Source of the DNA: Flaccisagitta enflata
Taxonomy: Eukaryota > Chaetognatha > Sagittoidea > Aphragmophora
Assembly: GCA_965153355.1 (NCBI GenBank)
Contig: OZ231126.1
Span: forward strand, 24,118,001 to 24,182,000
Length of the DNA: 64,000 nt
Direction: 5' to 3'
The notes beneath the pieces were generated by a model. It was not told the origin of the DNA. It saw only the letters and a list, made by a program, of their open reading frames with translations, and did not search any database. Positions 63,495 to 64,000 of this stretch are shown piece after piece. Both the position numbers and the translations under genes were made by a program. Within the stretch, counting starts at the first letter, position 1, and every line of letters begins with the position of its first letter.

Positions 63495-63733
63495 TTTTAC
63501 GATTCGGGCAAATCGCCGTTATTTACTTCCCACCGTTATCCGCGGTGTTCCAATGCGAGCCGTTGAGTTTCGGAGATGTGGTTTATTTAATCTGCATCGC
63601 GTCTTCCGTGTTTTTGATTCACGAAGTCAAGAAACTCGCGTTTGGGGAGAGGAAGGAGAAGTTGGAGTCCGTGTCGTCCAAGTTGGGGGTGAAATTGAGG
63701 TCGACGGATTGGAAGGAGAAGAAGAAGAGGTAG
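63495..63733 (+). CDS. Secretory-pathway Ca2+/Mn2+ P-type ATPase, terminal exon
   Basis: The frame gives RFGQIAVIYFPPLSAVFQ, then EPLSFGDVVYLICIASSVFL and HEVKKLAFGERKE, ending TDWKEKKKR and TAG at 63731-63733. This matches the last membrane segments and tail of SPCA/PMR1-type pumps (ATP2C family), whose ends share GQ..VIYFPPL..VFQ.E.LS..D...L....SSV....E..KK. Such pumps move Ca2+ and Mn2+ into the Golgi lumen. Two hydrophobic stretches are visible (IAVIYFPPL and DVVYLICIASSVFLI), fitting the last two transmembrane helices. The best 3' splice site is CATATTGTAG ending at 63494; TAATTGCAG ending at 63465 is an alternative. No earlier ATPase exons (DKTGT phosphorylation site, hinge) were found in the window. 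It could be a displaced exon or part of a gene interleaved with the Hox gene. Confidence 0.82.
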
Positions 63734-63761
63734 TGAGGTTGGTGAGGATGATGAGGATGAT

Positions 63762-63864
<103 letters not shown>

Positions 63865-64000
63865 AGAAAGAGAGAGAGGAACAAACGGACGACAACGAAC
63901 TGAAGACACAAGACAGGCTGACAAAGACTGACTGACAGAGACAAACGGATGACGAAGACTACTGAGTCTTGATGACAAAGGCGGAGTTACCCGGAGGCAA

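Overview
Eukaryotic, clearly animal, intron-rich DNA that is mostly repeat. No operons, Shine-Dalgarno sites or bacterial genes are visible. Two pieces of real protein-coding gene can be supported, both on the + strand. (1) The 5' part of an Antennapedia-class Hox gene: coding exon 1 (29779-29858), a 2.5 kb intron, and a large low-complexity exon 2 (32404-33803) that ends in the hexapeptide YPWM followed by RSQF and an open splice donor. The homeobox exon is not in the window. (2) The terminal coding exon of a secretory-pathway Ca2+/Mn2+ P-type ATPase (SPCA/ATP2C type) at 63495-63733. The Hox hexapeptide context (YPWMRSQFG), a PRFxPYDR box and the repeat landscape fit a protostome invertebrate. 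I cannot name the species; an interstitial CCCTAA (TTAGGG) patch is only weak evidence on clade.

Everything else is repeat of four kinds. (a) Very long, pure microsatellites (GA, CA, GAAA, CAA, TTG, GAT, CATT), including a GAT array of about 1.1 kb and a CAA array of about 0.95 kb. (b) Minisatellites: 21-bp GAGGCCTGAGAGGGC-type, 38-bp, 10-bp ATGACTTAGA, 63-bp, 90-bp purine, and a 303-bp higher-order array. (c) Interspersed elements with hairpin ends and no coding capacity, here named families A/B, C and L. Family C alone has more than twenty copies, about one per 3 kb. A/B, C and L share one layout: a tandem-repeat body, then a short GAC-containing microsatellite, then a terminal hairpin, then oligo-A. 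This resembles Helentron-associated (HINE/DINE-like) or foldback elements. (d) Palindromic MITEs and relics of cut-and-paste transposons: a Tc1/mariner relic with TA target duplications, several CTAYCTAGG-ended MITEs, a Tigger/pogo-like pair, and a hAT-like element with CAGGGGCGTA ends.

Layout: 0-5 kb mariner relic and related MITEs; 5-8.7 kb microsatellites; 8.7-10.1 kb two A elements; 10.2-16.6 kb C elements and palindromes; 17-19.5 kb CT array, tRNA-like sequence and the L array; 20.9-28.5 kb A3, nested MITEs and B1; 28.6-33.8 kb Hox exons; 36-40.5 kb composite B2; 40.8-44.6 kb purine, CTT and GAT arrays; 45.6-46.3 kb hAT-like element; 50-52.7 kb minisatellites, A4 and the TTG array; 54.3-57 kb GTCC, CAA and CATT arrays; 57.4-61.5 kb MITE F3 and C elements; 63.5 kb SPCA exon. 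Nested insertions (C in E, C in J, G in F1, C/A/I in B2) give a partial relative chronology.
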